Shown: positions 10,720 through 21,647 of the stretch, one piece after another
Numbering within the stretch: the first letter of the stretch is position 1
Layout: every line of letters begins with the position of its first letter
Assembly (NCBI GenBank): GCA_001599935.1
Contig: BCIJ01000010.1
Coordinates: 538,320-602,319, forward strand
Direction of reading: 5' to 3'
Length of the DNA stretch: 64,000 nucleotides
Source: Holtermannia corniformis
Taxonomy: Eukaryota; Basidiomycota; Tremellomycetes; Holtermanniales
Notes under the pieces: generated by a model
What the model saw: the letters and a program-made list of their open reading frames with translations, nothing else
The model's database searches: none
What the model was told of the DNA's origin: nothing
Position numbers and translations under genes: made by a program

Positions 10720-13700
10720 TCACTCAATCACACATCGTCCGACTTCCCGCTCGGTTTGTGGGTCGTATCCCCATTGACTCGAATCTGAGCGCCTCTTGGC
10801 TATCGGCATCTTCTCCATGATTCGAACGTGGATGAACTCGCCAGCGTTGGCAAGACCGGGCACGCCCCACAACTCCAGCTCGCGCGAGTCAAAGTGCAGC
10901 CATGTTGGCAGGCCTCGACCGTCTGTTGATTCAGCACGGTAGGTTGAAGGTGGGTTGGATGACCACGTCGAGGCGGAGAGAGACACAGACGGCGGTGGGT
11001 TGATGGTTGGGTGGATGGAGAATGTCTCATTCGAGACGGCCATGACGCGACCGTCCTGGGTTGTGCCACTGATGACCGACGCTCCAGTCGTCGACGTCGA
11101 TGTGGCGTTGCGCCGATGCCGGATGAAGCTGCCCACTGATGGCAGTGGCGGTGAGAGGACCGTAGGGTCATGCGCTGGCACCGCACGGATCGTCGAAGAC
11201 CGGCCTTCACTCAACCCCGTCTCGCTGGGCATGATCGAGGATCGCGGCTCAGTGCCAAAGAAGATTGCCGAAGACGGGTAGCCCAAGCCTCGACTCTGAC
11301 CGTCCGTTGCCGGCGCGTACACCATCGAGCGACGAGCTTCCTCCTCGGCATCGGCAAACGCGTCGTCGATTTCTTGCGGCAGAGCTTCGTGGCTTGGCGT
11401 CCGCACACCGGGATGCCTGTCTTCTTCGCTCGGCGAGTGGGCAAATCGCTCGACCGACGGCATGAGCTTGGGTGCGTGCGCCGACTTTGAAGTCGAGCGA
11501 TGAGGTTTGCGTGTTTCGAAGGATTGTCGCTCGGCCATGGCAACGACGGCTGTATCGTCTCCGGAATAGCCATCTTCGTCTTCTTCATCTACCGACGGGA
11601 AGCCCTGCGAGTCCTCGGCGAAGCGGCTGAGACCGCTTGGGCCGGCTGGGAATGTGCTGTGCGAGCGCAGTGACCCCGAGCCCGAGAGTGACCCCGTGCC
11701 AAGCGAGCCAGAGCCTGGGAGAGAACCCGAAAGGCTGTCGCTGCGAGCGTGCCCTTCATCCGAGTTGAATTCGCTGAACGTCGCATGCGTGCCTGCGCTC
11801 GAAGGAGCTCGGGCAAGCATCGCAACAGCAGTCGGGGAACCGTTGCGAGGGTAGCGCGGAGTAAAGTCTGCTCTTGGCCGCGCGACCGATGGCGTGGTTG
11901 ACACGCGGTTGTGGTTCTCGGTGTGATCGCCCTCTGCAGATGACCAGCGGAACGAACGGCGCGACTCCCAGCTAGCACGAGAGCTGTCCGAGTCGCTCCC
12001 AAACGTATGGGTAAACGAGCTCGACGCATGGTGCTCGCCGTCAAAGCCCTCGGTTCGAATGATTTCGCCATTCGAACTGAGCAGACTGCCTGAGCCATGC
12101 TCTGGTAAGCCCGACTTTTCCTTTTCCTGCACTGTCCCGAGGTCGGCCACGACCATGCCAGAGTCGCGCTGACCGCCCCAGCTGAAGATCCCCTTCATGG
12201 CGCCCATTCGGGTCGGCTTGGCCTCTTCAACGCCTGATGTTGGCCGCGACTCGTGTTCCGAGATGCTCGGTCGACCAATGTAGATGCTCGAAAAGTGGGG
12301 AATCGGGTTCAGAATCCCACGACGACTGAATGGGTCTTGAGCGTTGGTAGGCGAACCGATCGCGACAAAGCTATCGGCGTCGTCGTCCTTCTCCTTTGCC
12401 GCCGCTTCGGCTCTGGCATCGCGTCGGCGCTTGATGCAGCAGAAAAACAAGAGCGCGAAAAGGATGAAGAGGCCGAACAAGCCTAGCACGACGCCGAGAG
12501 CAATCTTGGCGCCAGTCGAGAGACCCGAGTGGCCGGGGACAATTGCACCCGTACCGGTTGGACTCGCTGAAGATGTCGACGACGGGGTCGCAGGAGTCAC
12601 GCCCCGGATCGCGATTGCAAGGCTGGCTGTCGAAACCGGACCGCCGGCTGCCGCGACCGCGTTGAAGGCTACATCGACGCTGTTGTACGACAACGCCCGT
12701 TTGCGGCTCGCAAACTCGGATGCGTTTGGGACTGTCCCGGCGAGATTGAACGAGTCGGCGTCAAACTTGAGCCAGCTGGACGCATCCTGGCTGGCGCCGA
12801 ATGTTGTGTTGACGCTGATGCCCGTCGTGTTACGGACATACTTGCTCAAGTCGAACGAGAACGCGGCGCCGGGGTCGGCCGTCATGTTGGGCAGCGTAAA
12901 GGCAGTGAAGAGGTATGGCTGAACCGACAACGCCAGGTATGTTGTGAGCGAGGCGCCAGACGTGGTGTTGGCGACTGTGATGGGGATCGATAAGGGTGTC
13001 GACGTCCCGTTGATGAAAGACCGAGGGACCGTCCCGGAAAGTTTGCGCCCAGCGCTACGACATCAGTATTGGTCACAAGTCGCCGCACGACTCACCTATC
13101 GAACTGCAGCCAGTCCCAGTTTGTCAACTTTGCAGACACGTCCAATTCCTCCCGTTGCGTCGCCGTCGTCGCCTGTCCACCGATCGTCAACCCGGTCAAG
13201 TCCACCTCGTAGTCGACCTTCTCTCCCGCAACAGCCTCGAACGAGTCGTTGCTAGGCGCCGTGCCCGTAGCCCAGTCGAGCGCGCCGCTCGAATCGTTGG
13301 CGAATCCCGCAACCTGGATCACAAAGCTCGTTTGCGCGCCGGTGTAGCCATACACATCCGAGCCAGTCGTCACGATGGTAAAGGAGCCGTTGGCGGGTGC
13401 AACGCCGTAAAAGGTCATGGTGTCGTTGTGGAACTCGAGCCAGTCGGGGATCTTTGTTGACCCTCGTTGCCGCGAAGTGTAGTAGATGGGCGCACCGACA
13501 GAAGACCGGACGGTATCTTGCTGAAAGCCGATTGAGAAGGACCAGTATGGGTGGATGACAATCCCAGCGCTGGACGAGAGAGCGACTGCCGAGCTGAAAG
13601 CGTGCAGGGAGGGAGCGGCGATTTGGCGAGGGAATGAAAGGTGTACAGTAGGGACTGGGTTGGATGACACGATGAGGTCGAAAGAGGACGTGGTCGACGT

Positions 13701-13988
13701 ACCGTCCGTGTCGGTTGCCGTCAAGGACACGGATGACTCATCGACGTCGGATGCAGTGGGAGTACCGGTGAAAGACAGTGTGACATTGTCGAACGCGACC
13801 CAGTCGGGCAGACCAGTCGTCGAGTAGAGCAAAGCTGCCGAGTCGCCCGCGGTGAACGATTCAGGTAGCAAGGTAAAGTCGAAAGCCTCGCCGACTCGAC
13901 CAACAGGTGGAAACTGCTCGTCAAGAGGGAAGACGAGGGTCGGCGCAGCGAGGACGAGCGGGAGGATAGCCGCGAGCAAGAACAGCAT
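10720..13988 (-). CDS. Axl2-like single-pass membrane protein with cadherin-type repeats
   Basis: A 1075-residue type I membrane protein in two exons, 13988-13096 and 13054-10720, with a 41-nt intron (GTGAGT...GTAG) whose joint gives LQFDSAGRKLSGTVP. It starts with a signal peptide (MLFLLAAILPLVLAAP). The ectodomain carries repeated dystroglycan/cadherin-like (CADG) signatures of the form W-x-x-F-D/H...L/F-x-G: PDWVAFDNVTLSFTGTP, PDWLEFHNDTMTFYGVAP, DWLQFDSAGRKLSGTVP and SSWLKFDADSFNLAGTVP. One TM helix (ALGVVLGLFGLFILFALLFF, around residues 480-505) is followed by a CCIKRRR stop-transfer and a long Ser-rich disordered tail. Axl2/Bud10 of yeast marks axial bud sites with this architecture; sharing that role is inference. 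A fifth LPTWLHFD-x-LELWGVP motif lies in the predicted cytoplasmic tail. Start chosen for the signal peptide; an upstream in-frame ATG exists at 14072. Confidence 0.8.
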
Positions 13989-14435
13989 GTCGCCAAGACC
14001 AGCTTGACTGCTGGGAACGCAAAGAGTGTCTTGAAGCGCAGCGTCGAGCCGCCGTGTCCTTCGAGGAGCCAAGAGTGCGTTGACGAAAACCGGAACGGAA
14101 ACAGAGAAAGCAACACGGCGGCGCCAGGGACTCGGTCACCCGCCAGTCGTCACACCCTGGCGCGTGTCGGTCGCAAAGTCGCGTCGGTGCCGGTGGCGAA
14201 AGATAGTCGCGTCGCGCTCGTTGCTCGTTCGGGCATTTTGGCTGATCCGTACACGCGAGGGGCGGTTTCTGAAACGTCGCGCGTAGACTGGCATCCCCCT
14301 TATGTACAAGACCGCTACGTACCCTCGTCCAACTCCTCCCCAGCGACTGTGCAAGCTAAACTGATCTCCGATAAGTCCTCTTCCGTTGTTGATCTCTCAA
14401 GGGCTACGAATGCCGAGGGCCTCTGCATCGCCTAG
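13989..14435. other. Intergenic, nothing recognised
   Basis: About 450 bp between the start of the Axl2-like gene and the stop of the first BTB-like gene. It should contain the promoter of the membrane-protein gene. No credible coding exon or repeat was seen. Confidence 0.35.
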
Positions 14436-15207
14436 TCAGCATTGATGCACCCTACGCCTGACACCATGCATACTGTATTCGGCCTGCAGGATGTCCCAGA
14501 ACCTCTCGGGCGCCGGCTTGCTGTCATTGCCCGCTGCATACGCTCGCACGAGGCTGACGTAGTATTCCAACGGCAGCGAGGCTGCCTGAGCCGTCGTCCA
14601 TGAATGCGGTTTCAGCGGTCCTGTTGGCGACTCGTCGAGAATCCGCAGCATCGTGACCGCCAAGCTTTCGGACTCCCCACTGTTGGCCACCGCGACACGT
14701 AGCGCCTCGCAATGGTCTTTGGTGAGTTGATCGGCACGCTGTCGGCCGTAACGCCCCGCAGCGACATCGATGTACCACTTGCAGGCATGTCCGCTGAAGC
14801 GAACGCACAAGTACTTGCTACTGAACGCCAAAAGCGCGTCAAAGTCGGCGAGTGATAAGTCCCGAGGAGGATCGATGAGCCGACCCACTTCGAACTCCAG
14901 CCAGATGTGCAGGTGGCGCGCTTTGACATCCGGGAGCTGGATTTCTTGAGATGACGACGCTTCCATAAAAAGTGTATCGCGCAGCGCCTCGCTGTGCAAG
15001 GTCATGAGCTTTTCGTTTCTCCCACAACTTCACTTACCTGCCGGCCTGCAGTAGGTATTTTGGGACGTGAAATGGAACTTCGTCCATGCTAACCACGCAG
15101 ATGCCCTCAGTGGTCGCGGTGAGCCACCGTGCGTTTTGGGATGTTACAGCTTTTCGCGCTGGAGTGGCTGCTTTGTCTTCTTTCTTACTTTGCTTTGACC
15201 GCGTCAT
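14436..15207 (-). CDS. BTB/POZ-like domain protein, cluster copy 1
   Basis: Deduced 241-residue protein from two exons, 15207-15038 and 14991-14436, with a 46-nt intron (GTAAGT...ACAG); the sum is in frame. The N-terminus MTRSKQSKKEDKAATPARK is basic. Next come NARWLTATTEGICVVSMDE and VPFHVPKYLLQAGSEALRDT, then IQLPDVKARHLHIWLEFEVG and ADFDALLAFSSKYLCVRF. This is the BTB pattern: a beta strand with F-x-V-x-K-x-x-L, a helix starting with Ser, an acidic turn, and a hydrophobic K-Y helix. The C-terminal helical half has WTTAQAASLPLEYYVSLVRAY, which recurs in copy 2 and, more weakly, in the gene at 61956. BTB folds mediate dimerisation or Cul3 docking; no partner domain is visible here, so the function is unknown. 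Confidence 0.75.
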
Positions 15208-15499
15208 AGATTGCTAAGTGCGCTGCGGGAAGGTGAAGTAGAATCGGATAAACGACGATGCTGGTGGGGAGCCCGTACTGGTACGCTGCAGATTTATCGC
15301 GTATTACTGTAAGGAGTGTACGCGCGGCGCGGCGTACTAGGTGGCCGTGTCCCTGCCCGGAGCGTGCTGCCTCATCGGTCTCAAAAAGATCCTTTGCCGG
15401 TCTGTGCGGCCGCTGCACCTCGTTTCACAGATCAGGGTAGCTCACATCGGCGTTGATCTGTACAACGCGGTGAAATCCTCGCATTCCATCTACGGTTTG
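15208..15499. other. Intergenic / probable relic sequence of the BTB cluster
   Basis: The region between copy 1 and the recognisable part of the pseudogene. A minus-strand stretch at 15418-15185 is open but lacks family motifs. It may be decayed 3' sequence of the pseudogene; this is not demonstrable by eye. Confidence 0.3.
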
Positions 15500-16070
15500 C
15501 GTCAGTGATGCCAAGACGAGTGCCAGACTTACCACGCACACATGGCGACGTGTCGTTCATACAAAGGCGTTCACGCATCTCGCCTCGAAACTCAGCACCG
15601 CATCCGCTGGTGACGTCGGTAAACCACTTTTCGACGTGCTTGCTGAAGCGGACGCAAGATTACTTGCGGCAGACCTATAGCAGTGTGTCGAAGTCCACCA
15701 AGGACATGTTAAAGGGAGGGTCTATCGTGCGGCCGACCTCGTATTTAAGCCAGATGCCGATGTAGCGGCCCGCGATGTTGGGAAGTAGGACCACGTCGGA
15801 CGCCGGCGCACTTTCGAGCAAGGTGCCGCAGAGTACCCTATTGGATGTCATCAGTCAGTCAGACTGACTTGATTTGACGAATACGGTTCACGTACCTAGC
15901 CGCCTGCAAAAGGTATCTTGGCACTTGAACGTCAGATCATCAGATCCAACTACTGATACACTACTCCCCTCCTTGGCCTTGAGCCAGAGAGCGTTTGGCG
16001 GTGGCTTGAGCTTGGGATAGGAAAGTTTTACAGCTGTGCGGCTTGAAGGTACTTGCGTATGTCTCGCCAT
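15500..16070 (-). pseudogene. Decayed BTB/POZ-like paralogue
   Basis: Homologous to the flanking BTB-like genes but broken. Exon 1 starts at 16070 and reads PPPNALWLKAKEG...SDDLTFK. It then needs a one-base frameshift (about 15919-15927) to continue as VPRYLLQAA, matching the family VPKYLLQAG. A usable donor (GTACGT) and acceptor follow. Exon 2 reads PNIAGRYIGIWLKYEVGRTI and DPPFNMSLVDFDTLL, then has in-frame TAG (about 15677) and TAA (about 15662) stops inside the conserved LLAFSSKYLCVRF helix. It resumes as SCVRFSKHVEKWFTDVTSG. Family similarity fades after about 15500, so the C-terminal half appears lost. Three independent lesions make a real pseudogene more likely than sequencing error. 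Confidence 0.8.
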
Positions 16071-16460
16071 CTTTGACTTCGCCTGCAGGTAGTCCTCTAT
16101 GTAAGGTATTGTTCAGCGGTTGACCCCGGGTGTGGCCTCAGCGAGCCGGTATCGAGATCGCAGCTCACGTACTCGTATGTGTAGAGATGAACCGGGCATC
16201 TCGGTCAGAACATGCATCTCGCCGTCCACGGGACATTGTTTCGCACTTCATAGCGGATCTCATCGGCGAAGCACACGTGTACAACACCGAAGCGAGGACC
16301 AGGCATGGACAACATGAGGTGTATGAGGTAGAATCTCTCACAGATCGGTTTGAAGTCGGCGAGGTCACTACTGTTGGCTTTGAACTGGAGTGATTGCAGC
16401 AGAAGTCATCGCTTCCGCCAGACTCCGTCTGATGAGTTGAATAAGCTGCTTGCGTCGCGG

Positions 16461-17254
16461 CTAGTCATAGCACTGACCGTTACCCTCCTCCAAGTAGGCC
16501 CAAAACATCTTGCATCGCTCTTCCTTTTTGAACAAGGAGTAAGCCCGCATAATGCTAACGTAGTAGTGCAGTGGTAACTGAGCGGCCTGTGCGGTCGTCC
16601 AGGTGAGAGGCTGCAGTGCCCCTGGCGAATATTTCTCGAGGGCGTGGAGGATGTTGAACGCGTAGCGACCCGAGAACTCGTTGTGGACAGCCGCAACCCG
16701 CATTACCTCGAATGAGTTTTCCCTGATTTTTCTGCCAAAGGTTCCACCATGGCAATCATTGACGGCCTCGTTGAACCATTTCGCTACTTGCTTGCCAAAT
16801 CGGATACAGCTGTATTTGCGACTGAAGGCCAAAAGACCATCAAAGTCGGCCAGTTTCACGGTGGAAGGGGGTTCCGTGATACGCCCAATTTCGTAGTCTA
16901 GCCATATCTCGAGTAGTTTGGCTTTGATGTCGGGGATACGTATCTCAGGCGGTGAGGCTGTGCCGACTCGAAGAGTGTCGCGCAGAATTTCACTGCGTCG
17001 GTCAGTCCATAGCCGTGGGATGATGTGAGACCCTACCTTCCCGCCTGTAGAATGTACCTTGACACTTGAAAACCTATGTCATCGGTGCTGATGACCACCA
17101 CACAATCGTCCCGTGCTTTTAGCCAACGAGCGTTTGGCAGCAGCGTTTGTGACGACTCCTTCCGGACCTGGACGGTCGAACGTGTCTTTGGGGTGACCGT
17201 CCTGGGCATAGGACGTGCGAGTGAGTTGGATGAGCTGAACCTAGCAGCAAGCAT
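16461..17254 (-). CDS. BTB/POZ-like domain protein, cluster copy 2
   Basis: 249-residue protein from exons 17254-17037 and 16992-16461. The 44-nt intron (GTAGGG...CGCAG) is at the same position and phase as in copy 1, and the joint reads LQAGSEILRDTLRVG. Family landmarks are NARWLKARDDCVVVISTDDI, FQVSRYILQAG, IRIPDIKAKLLEIWLDYEIG, ADFDGLLAFSRKYSCIRFGK, and the C-terminal WTTAQAAQLPLHYYVSIMRAY. The N-terminal 35 residues are Ser/Thr/Arg-rich and look disordered. Copy 1, the pseudogene and copy 2 are in head-to-tail order on one strand, consistent with tandem duplication. Function unknown. Confidence 0.75.
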
Positions 17255-17436
17255 ACCAACCTGGACGATCGTATCAAACGCGACGCGGTTTAAAGGCTCC
17301 CTGGCGCGCCCCCTGTTTCACACTTCAAGGCAGATCTCACTGACATGGCACATGTATACAACACTAAGCACGGACTAGTGCGTCTCATTTGAACCCGCAT
17401 GGGCGTGTGCGACGAGATTTGCCGGGTCGTGACTGA

Positions 17437-18618
17437 CTAGAAGTGGGGGTAAATCCATTGCTCGGAGTCATCGTCAGAGTATGGAGCCTCGTCGTTCTCA
17501 AAGTCGGCAAGGTCCTCGTCAAACTCGTCCGGGTCGTAGAATTCGGCCGGGTCGTGATCCTTGTATCCATACTCAAGGTCGGGATACGCCAGCTCGTACT
17601 CGTTGCATGCGTAATCTTCTTCGCTGGCGAATTGACTCTCCTCGTCGTCCGGGTCCTCGACTGGTTGCTCGATGTATTTGCGATACCCCCGGTATTCGTC
17701 CGACCACCCGGCGTTGGAATCTTGATCAGAGTAGGAGTAGTTGCCGTCCGAGTCGTACGGGTCAAGAGTGGTGCATGGACGTTTGTTGGCTAGAGGAGGG
17801 GAGGATGAACGCTTGCGCTTGCCGAGTCGTGGGTCTAGATTGTCAGCTCGTCCACTTACATCCAAGCTACCCACCTGACGTCAATCCAGCCTTGCCACGA
17901 AGCCTCTTCTCGAACCTGCGGGCGACCTCGTTCCAGATTTGACAAGCGAGGTTGTCGCATACGTCGCTGGCCATAAAGACACCATTCAAAGCTCTAATCA
18001 ACGCGTGATAATAGCGCCGCGTGACCCTTCGGATGTTGCTCTTGTCCCAAGTGCGGGCATCGAGTGCACGCGACATTGCCTTGCCTTGCACTCCGCCGCC
18101 GTTGCGAACGAGCTCGACAGCCATCATGATGTCGTCTTGCTGGGATGCATAGATGAACGCGTGGAATTGATCTCCCACGTCGGTCATGGGTCGCCGGGCG
18201 AGTTCGAGCCCCCACATGCGCAATGCTGGTCGAGCACAGGCGGCGGTGTTGGTGTTGATGAGTCCTGCCAGTTGCTGGAGGTCGCGAATGTTGACCGACC
18301 TGCCATCGAGGATGTCTGGAATCGGGTTGCCCTGCACAAGTTCGAGGAGCAGCGAGACATTCCATGGGTCGTACCGCTCTCCGACCCCATCCAGCCAGCC
18401 GCCAAGCAGTCTGCCGTGGAGGGCTCGGAGCTCTTCAACACTTCTTCTGTGGGCGTTAGCGGAGGATCGATGGCCAGTGTCGCTTACACAAACACATGGC
18501 TCAGCCAGTTGGGTACGTGGAAAGTTGCACCACCGTCAAGTCTTAACGCGATGGTGTCCAATCCACTGATACGCCATTGCTTGGGGACTTCTTCACCACC
18601 GAAGTCTAGTACGGTCAT
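17437..18618 (-). CDS. BTB/POZ-like protein with acidic C-terminal tail, cluster copy 3
   Basis: 366 residues from three exons, 18618-18488, 18446-17875 and 17834-17437; introns of 41 and 40 nt (GTAAGC and GTGGGT donors) keep frame. Exon 1 reads MTVLDFGGEEVPKQW, then ATFHVPNWLSHVFV, matching the F-H-V-P-x-x-L strand of the other copies. Exon 2 continues RSVEELRALHGRLLGGWL and has a helical C-terminal half ending NEVARRFEKRLRGKAG. Exon 3 adds what copies 1 and 2 lack: a basic, NLS-like GKRKRSSSPPLANKRP, then about 100 residues dominated by Asp, Glu, Tyr and Ser, ending QWIYPHF. The tail suggests a nuclear, acidic interaction surface; this is inference. It is the most divergent cluster member. 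Confidence 0.7.
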
Positions 18619-19100
18619 GAGCGGAGTCGTAGATCGATATGAGAAACGAGATCATCGACCAACAGGCCGACGTCGAGCCTACCCCTATCCGACGATCTGT
18701 GCGTCGAGGGGTGGGGGGATATCCGTGCGCCGCAGACGCTCGGCCTCGGCTCAGTAGTGGTGGCTGTGTGTAGTTGGCATCTGTCCTCATATCTTGCGTA
18801 GCCATGTACAGCCGCTGTGTGAGAATATATCAACAACGACTCCGAGCAGCGCAAGCCAGAAGACAAGTCGAAGACGACTGTCCGGTGACGTCGAATCCGC
18901 CAACTCGCTTCCTTGTATCACCGCAGTCTGTGGAAGCGTATGGTCACCTTTTCACCATGCTCGTACAGCACTCTGGACATGATGATGAGACAACCCAAGA
19001 GTTCGGCTGATGCTCGGCCTGAGCACGTGCTGAGCCCGTCACGCAACTCGTCGCCAAAGGTGAACATTACCCAGCTCGCCTTCTCCCTGAAACTACCACA
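18619..19100. promoter_or_regulatory. Divergent intergenic region between BTB copy 3 and the SDR gene
   Basis: 482 bp separating two outward-facing start codons (18618 minus, 19101 plus), so it should contain both promoters. No clear TATA element or repeated motif was recognised. Confidence 0.4.
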
Positions 19101-20421
19101 ATGTCCCAGAGCCTGTTTGATACTACTCGGTACGCTCTCATGGCCTCGACTGGGCTGTATAGCTGACTATCCAGCGTGCAAGGCAAGAACGGTCCGTTAT
19201 CTCCAGCTCAGACGACCTCTTATACTGACTCGCCCAGTCGTCATCACCGGCGCCTCTGGTGGTATCGGCGCGTCGACTGCCATCCTCTTTGCCAAAGCCG
19301 GTGCCAATCTTGTAATCCTCGCTCGCCGCAAGGAAAACCTCGACAAGGTCGCAGAAGAGGCCAAGGCTGCTGCCAAGGCGGCCGGTCACGAAATCACCGT
19401 CCTCTCCCTTGGGGTGGACGTCACCGACCGCAGCCGGGTCGCCGGGTTGGCAGAGGAGATCAAGGGCAAGGGTTTTGAGCGTGTCGACGTGTGCGTTTGC
19501 AGACTGGGGTGTCCTTGAGCTGACATAGACTAGCTTGGTGAACAATGCTGGCGGGGCGATTGGCAAGGAGCAAGTGGGAGGTACGTCTGGCCGAGTTGTA
19601 TCGTGATGCAATGCTGACGAGCCGAAGATATCTGTGAGTCCTTGAACTGGTACCTCTCTGCATCTCTCAACTTCTGCAGCACTCGACGACGTCGACACCA
19701 TGATCCAGATCAACCGTGAGTCCGTTGCGGCGTTTGCCAATCGTGACCCAGGCTGACGATCTCAGTCACCTCGTTGATCCAGATTACCCAGGTCTTCCTC
19801 GCTGGTTTCAAGGCGCAGGACTCGGGCCACATTATCTCAATCGGCTCAGTTGCAGGCCGTGAACCCTACGTCGGAGGTAAGTCATTGCCGCCGCGCCCTC
19901 TCCACCCACTGACCACCCTAGGCTCGATCTACTGCGCCGTCAAGCAGTACGTTGGCTCTGCAAGGTCACCCCGAAGCTGACGACCTCAGTGCTGTCCGCG
20001 CGTTCGGCGACTCGCTGCGAAAGGAGGTTGTTGGAACCGGCATCCGCGTGACCGAGGTCGCACCCGGCTTTGTCGAGACCGACTTTTCCAAAGTCCGGTT
20101 CAGGGGTGACGAGGCTGCTGCTGCTGCCGTCTACAAGGGAATGACGCCTTGTAAGTGACTCGAAATGCTGTGCGACGGTGTATCTGACCAACTCCAGTGA
20201 CTCCGTGAGCTCGCATAGATTGGTGCAAGGAATGCGACTAATGTAGCTCAGCGAGGACATTGCCGAGGAGGTTGTCTGGGCCGCGCTGCGCCCACCACAC
20301 GTGCAGGTTGCTGAGATCTGTGAGTCAACGCGTTGAGCATAACGATGGGCAAACGCTGACGCCAGCAGACGTGTTGCCAACCTGCCAAGCGGCTGCGACC
20401 ATCATTGCTCGCAAGAAGTAG
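19101..20421 (+). CDS. Classical short-chain dehydrogenase/reductase, Ymr226c/YdfG-like
   Basis: NAD(P)H-dependent oxidoreductase resembling yeast Ymr226c and bacterial YdfG, which act on 3-hydroxy acids and L-allo-threonine/serine. It is read across about eight tiny introns from ATG 19101: [26 protein letters not shown]. Classical SDR features are all present: the TGASGGIG cofactor loop, LVNNAGG, the N-x-TSLIQ helix, the catalytic Ser in SIGSVAG, and the Tyr/Lys pair in YCAVKHAVRAF, recovered by splicing at about 19948-19990. Next are [33 protein letters not shown], and VAEIYVLPTCQ near the end. The stop (TAG 20419-20421) lies 28 bp from the stop of the convergent SDR copy A. Substrate is inference only. 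Confidence 0.9.
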
Positions 20422-20449
20422 GCGCTGCAAGACGCTATGCATCCTACAC

Positions 20450-21647
20450 TCAAGTCTCAATCATCCGGATCAGTGCGTTCCACAATGCTTGGCGATTGAT
20501 CTCGTTGGCTGCCCATTTCCCTGGCTTTAGCGTTTCGAGCTTGGGCCCGTGCAACTTTGCCCCGGCTAGAGTGTGATCTGCGTCTGGGTGGACCGCGACC
20601 TGCGTCTGTCTCAGTTACGCAGTGGTTCGCGGCCATCCCACGCACGTAGACTGGCCGTTTTGCGTATACCGCCGGGTTTATCGCGAAAGACGTGACGACT
20701 GCGAACCAGTATGCCAAGTTGATCGGGAACGGCCAGTTCTTGAACTCTAGATCACTCGTCTTACACAGCGCTGCCGCTCTCAGCTGCGGTCAAGTCAGGG
20801 CGCCTGCTTACCTGGCACCATGTTATGGAAGCGATATTTTGGAAAGCGATAGTTGAGCTCCTGATGTCGCAGATCAGTTTGCTGCGCGGCGAGAGGGTCA
20901 CGCACGAGAAAGCTTGCATCGAGCACCGTCGCATCCCTACGCGCACGAGCAATCGTCAATCCAGCAGCTGTCCAGCTACGTTTCTGCGCTTCAAACAGCG
21001 ACAGATCCTCGAGATTGAGCGGAGCCGACTGGCCAGACACGGCGATGGAGACGACTGTGGCGCCTGGCCGGAGCGTGTGTGCTTTCGCGAGAAAGTAGGC
21101 CAGCGCAAAGCGGGAGATGGCTTGGACTGCAAAGTGCGCCTCGATGCTGAGCGAGTGAGCTGGCCTCGGTACGTGTGCAGGCGAGCATACCCATCGTCGT
21201 TGGGCTTCATCGGGCCCGTTGGTAGACCTCGTGGAGTCATAAACTTGACCCGGTCAGTCGAGTCGAGGACTCTCGAACCCGCACCAGGTAGTCGACCTTT
21301 TCCGGTCCCGTGGTGGTTCTGATGCCTTCCGCAAGCTTGCGCATCCCTCCGATGTCCCTGGCAATGCTTCAGGAATTCCGGCCTGCCTCGAGACAGACGT
21401 ACGAAACATCTCCCTGGATGTATACACCGTCGAAACTGTCAGCAATGGAGGCCTGCCGCAGCTTCTGAAGCACGTCTTGAGCTCGTGTCGCTGTCCTTCC
21501 TACGATGATGATCCTGCCAACCCCGATTCGCGCTAGTTCGGCGGCGATTGCTGCGCCAATGCCGGTCGTGCCTCCTACCACCACCGCAGTGCGAGCTATG
21601 TCGCCAACGGTGAAAGCTGCCAGAGCCTGTGACGCGTCAGTATGCAT
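20450..21647 (-). CDS. NAD(P)-binding SDR-type protein, tandem copy A
   Basis: Atypical fungal short-chain dehydrogenase. ATG at 21645-21647 gives MHTDASQALAAFTVGDIART, then the cofactor loop VVVGGTTGIGAAIAAELA and IIIVGRTATRAQDVL. Later exons read HFAVQAISRFALAYFLAKAH, ATVVSIAVSGQSAP, LNLEDLSLFEAQKRSW, RRDATVLDASFLVRDPLAAQ, FPKYRFHNMVPG and VAVHPDADHTLAG, closing NALIRMIET-stop. Intron positions match copy B exactly where both can be read, for example just before VAVHPDAD/VALHPDAD. One junction (about 21242-21283) works only with an AAG acceptor or else hides a frameshift. No standard YxxxK is evident in the expected place, so catalysis is uncertain. Confidence 0.72.
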
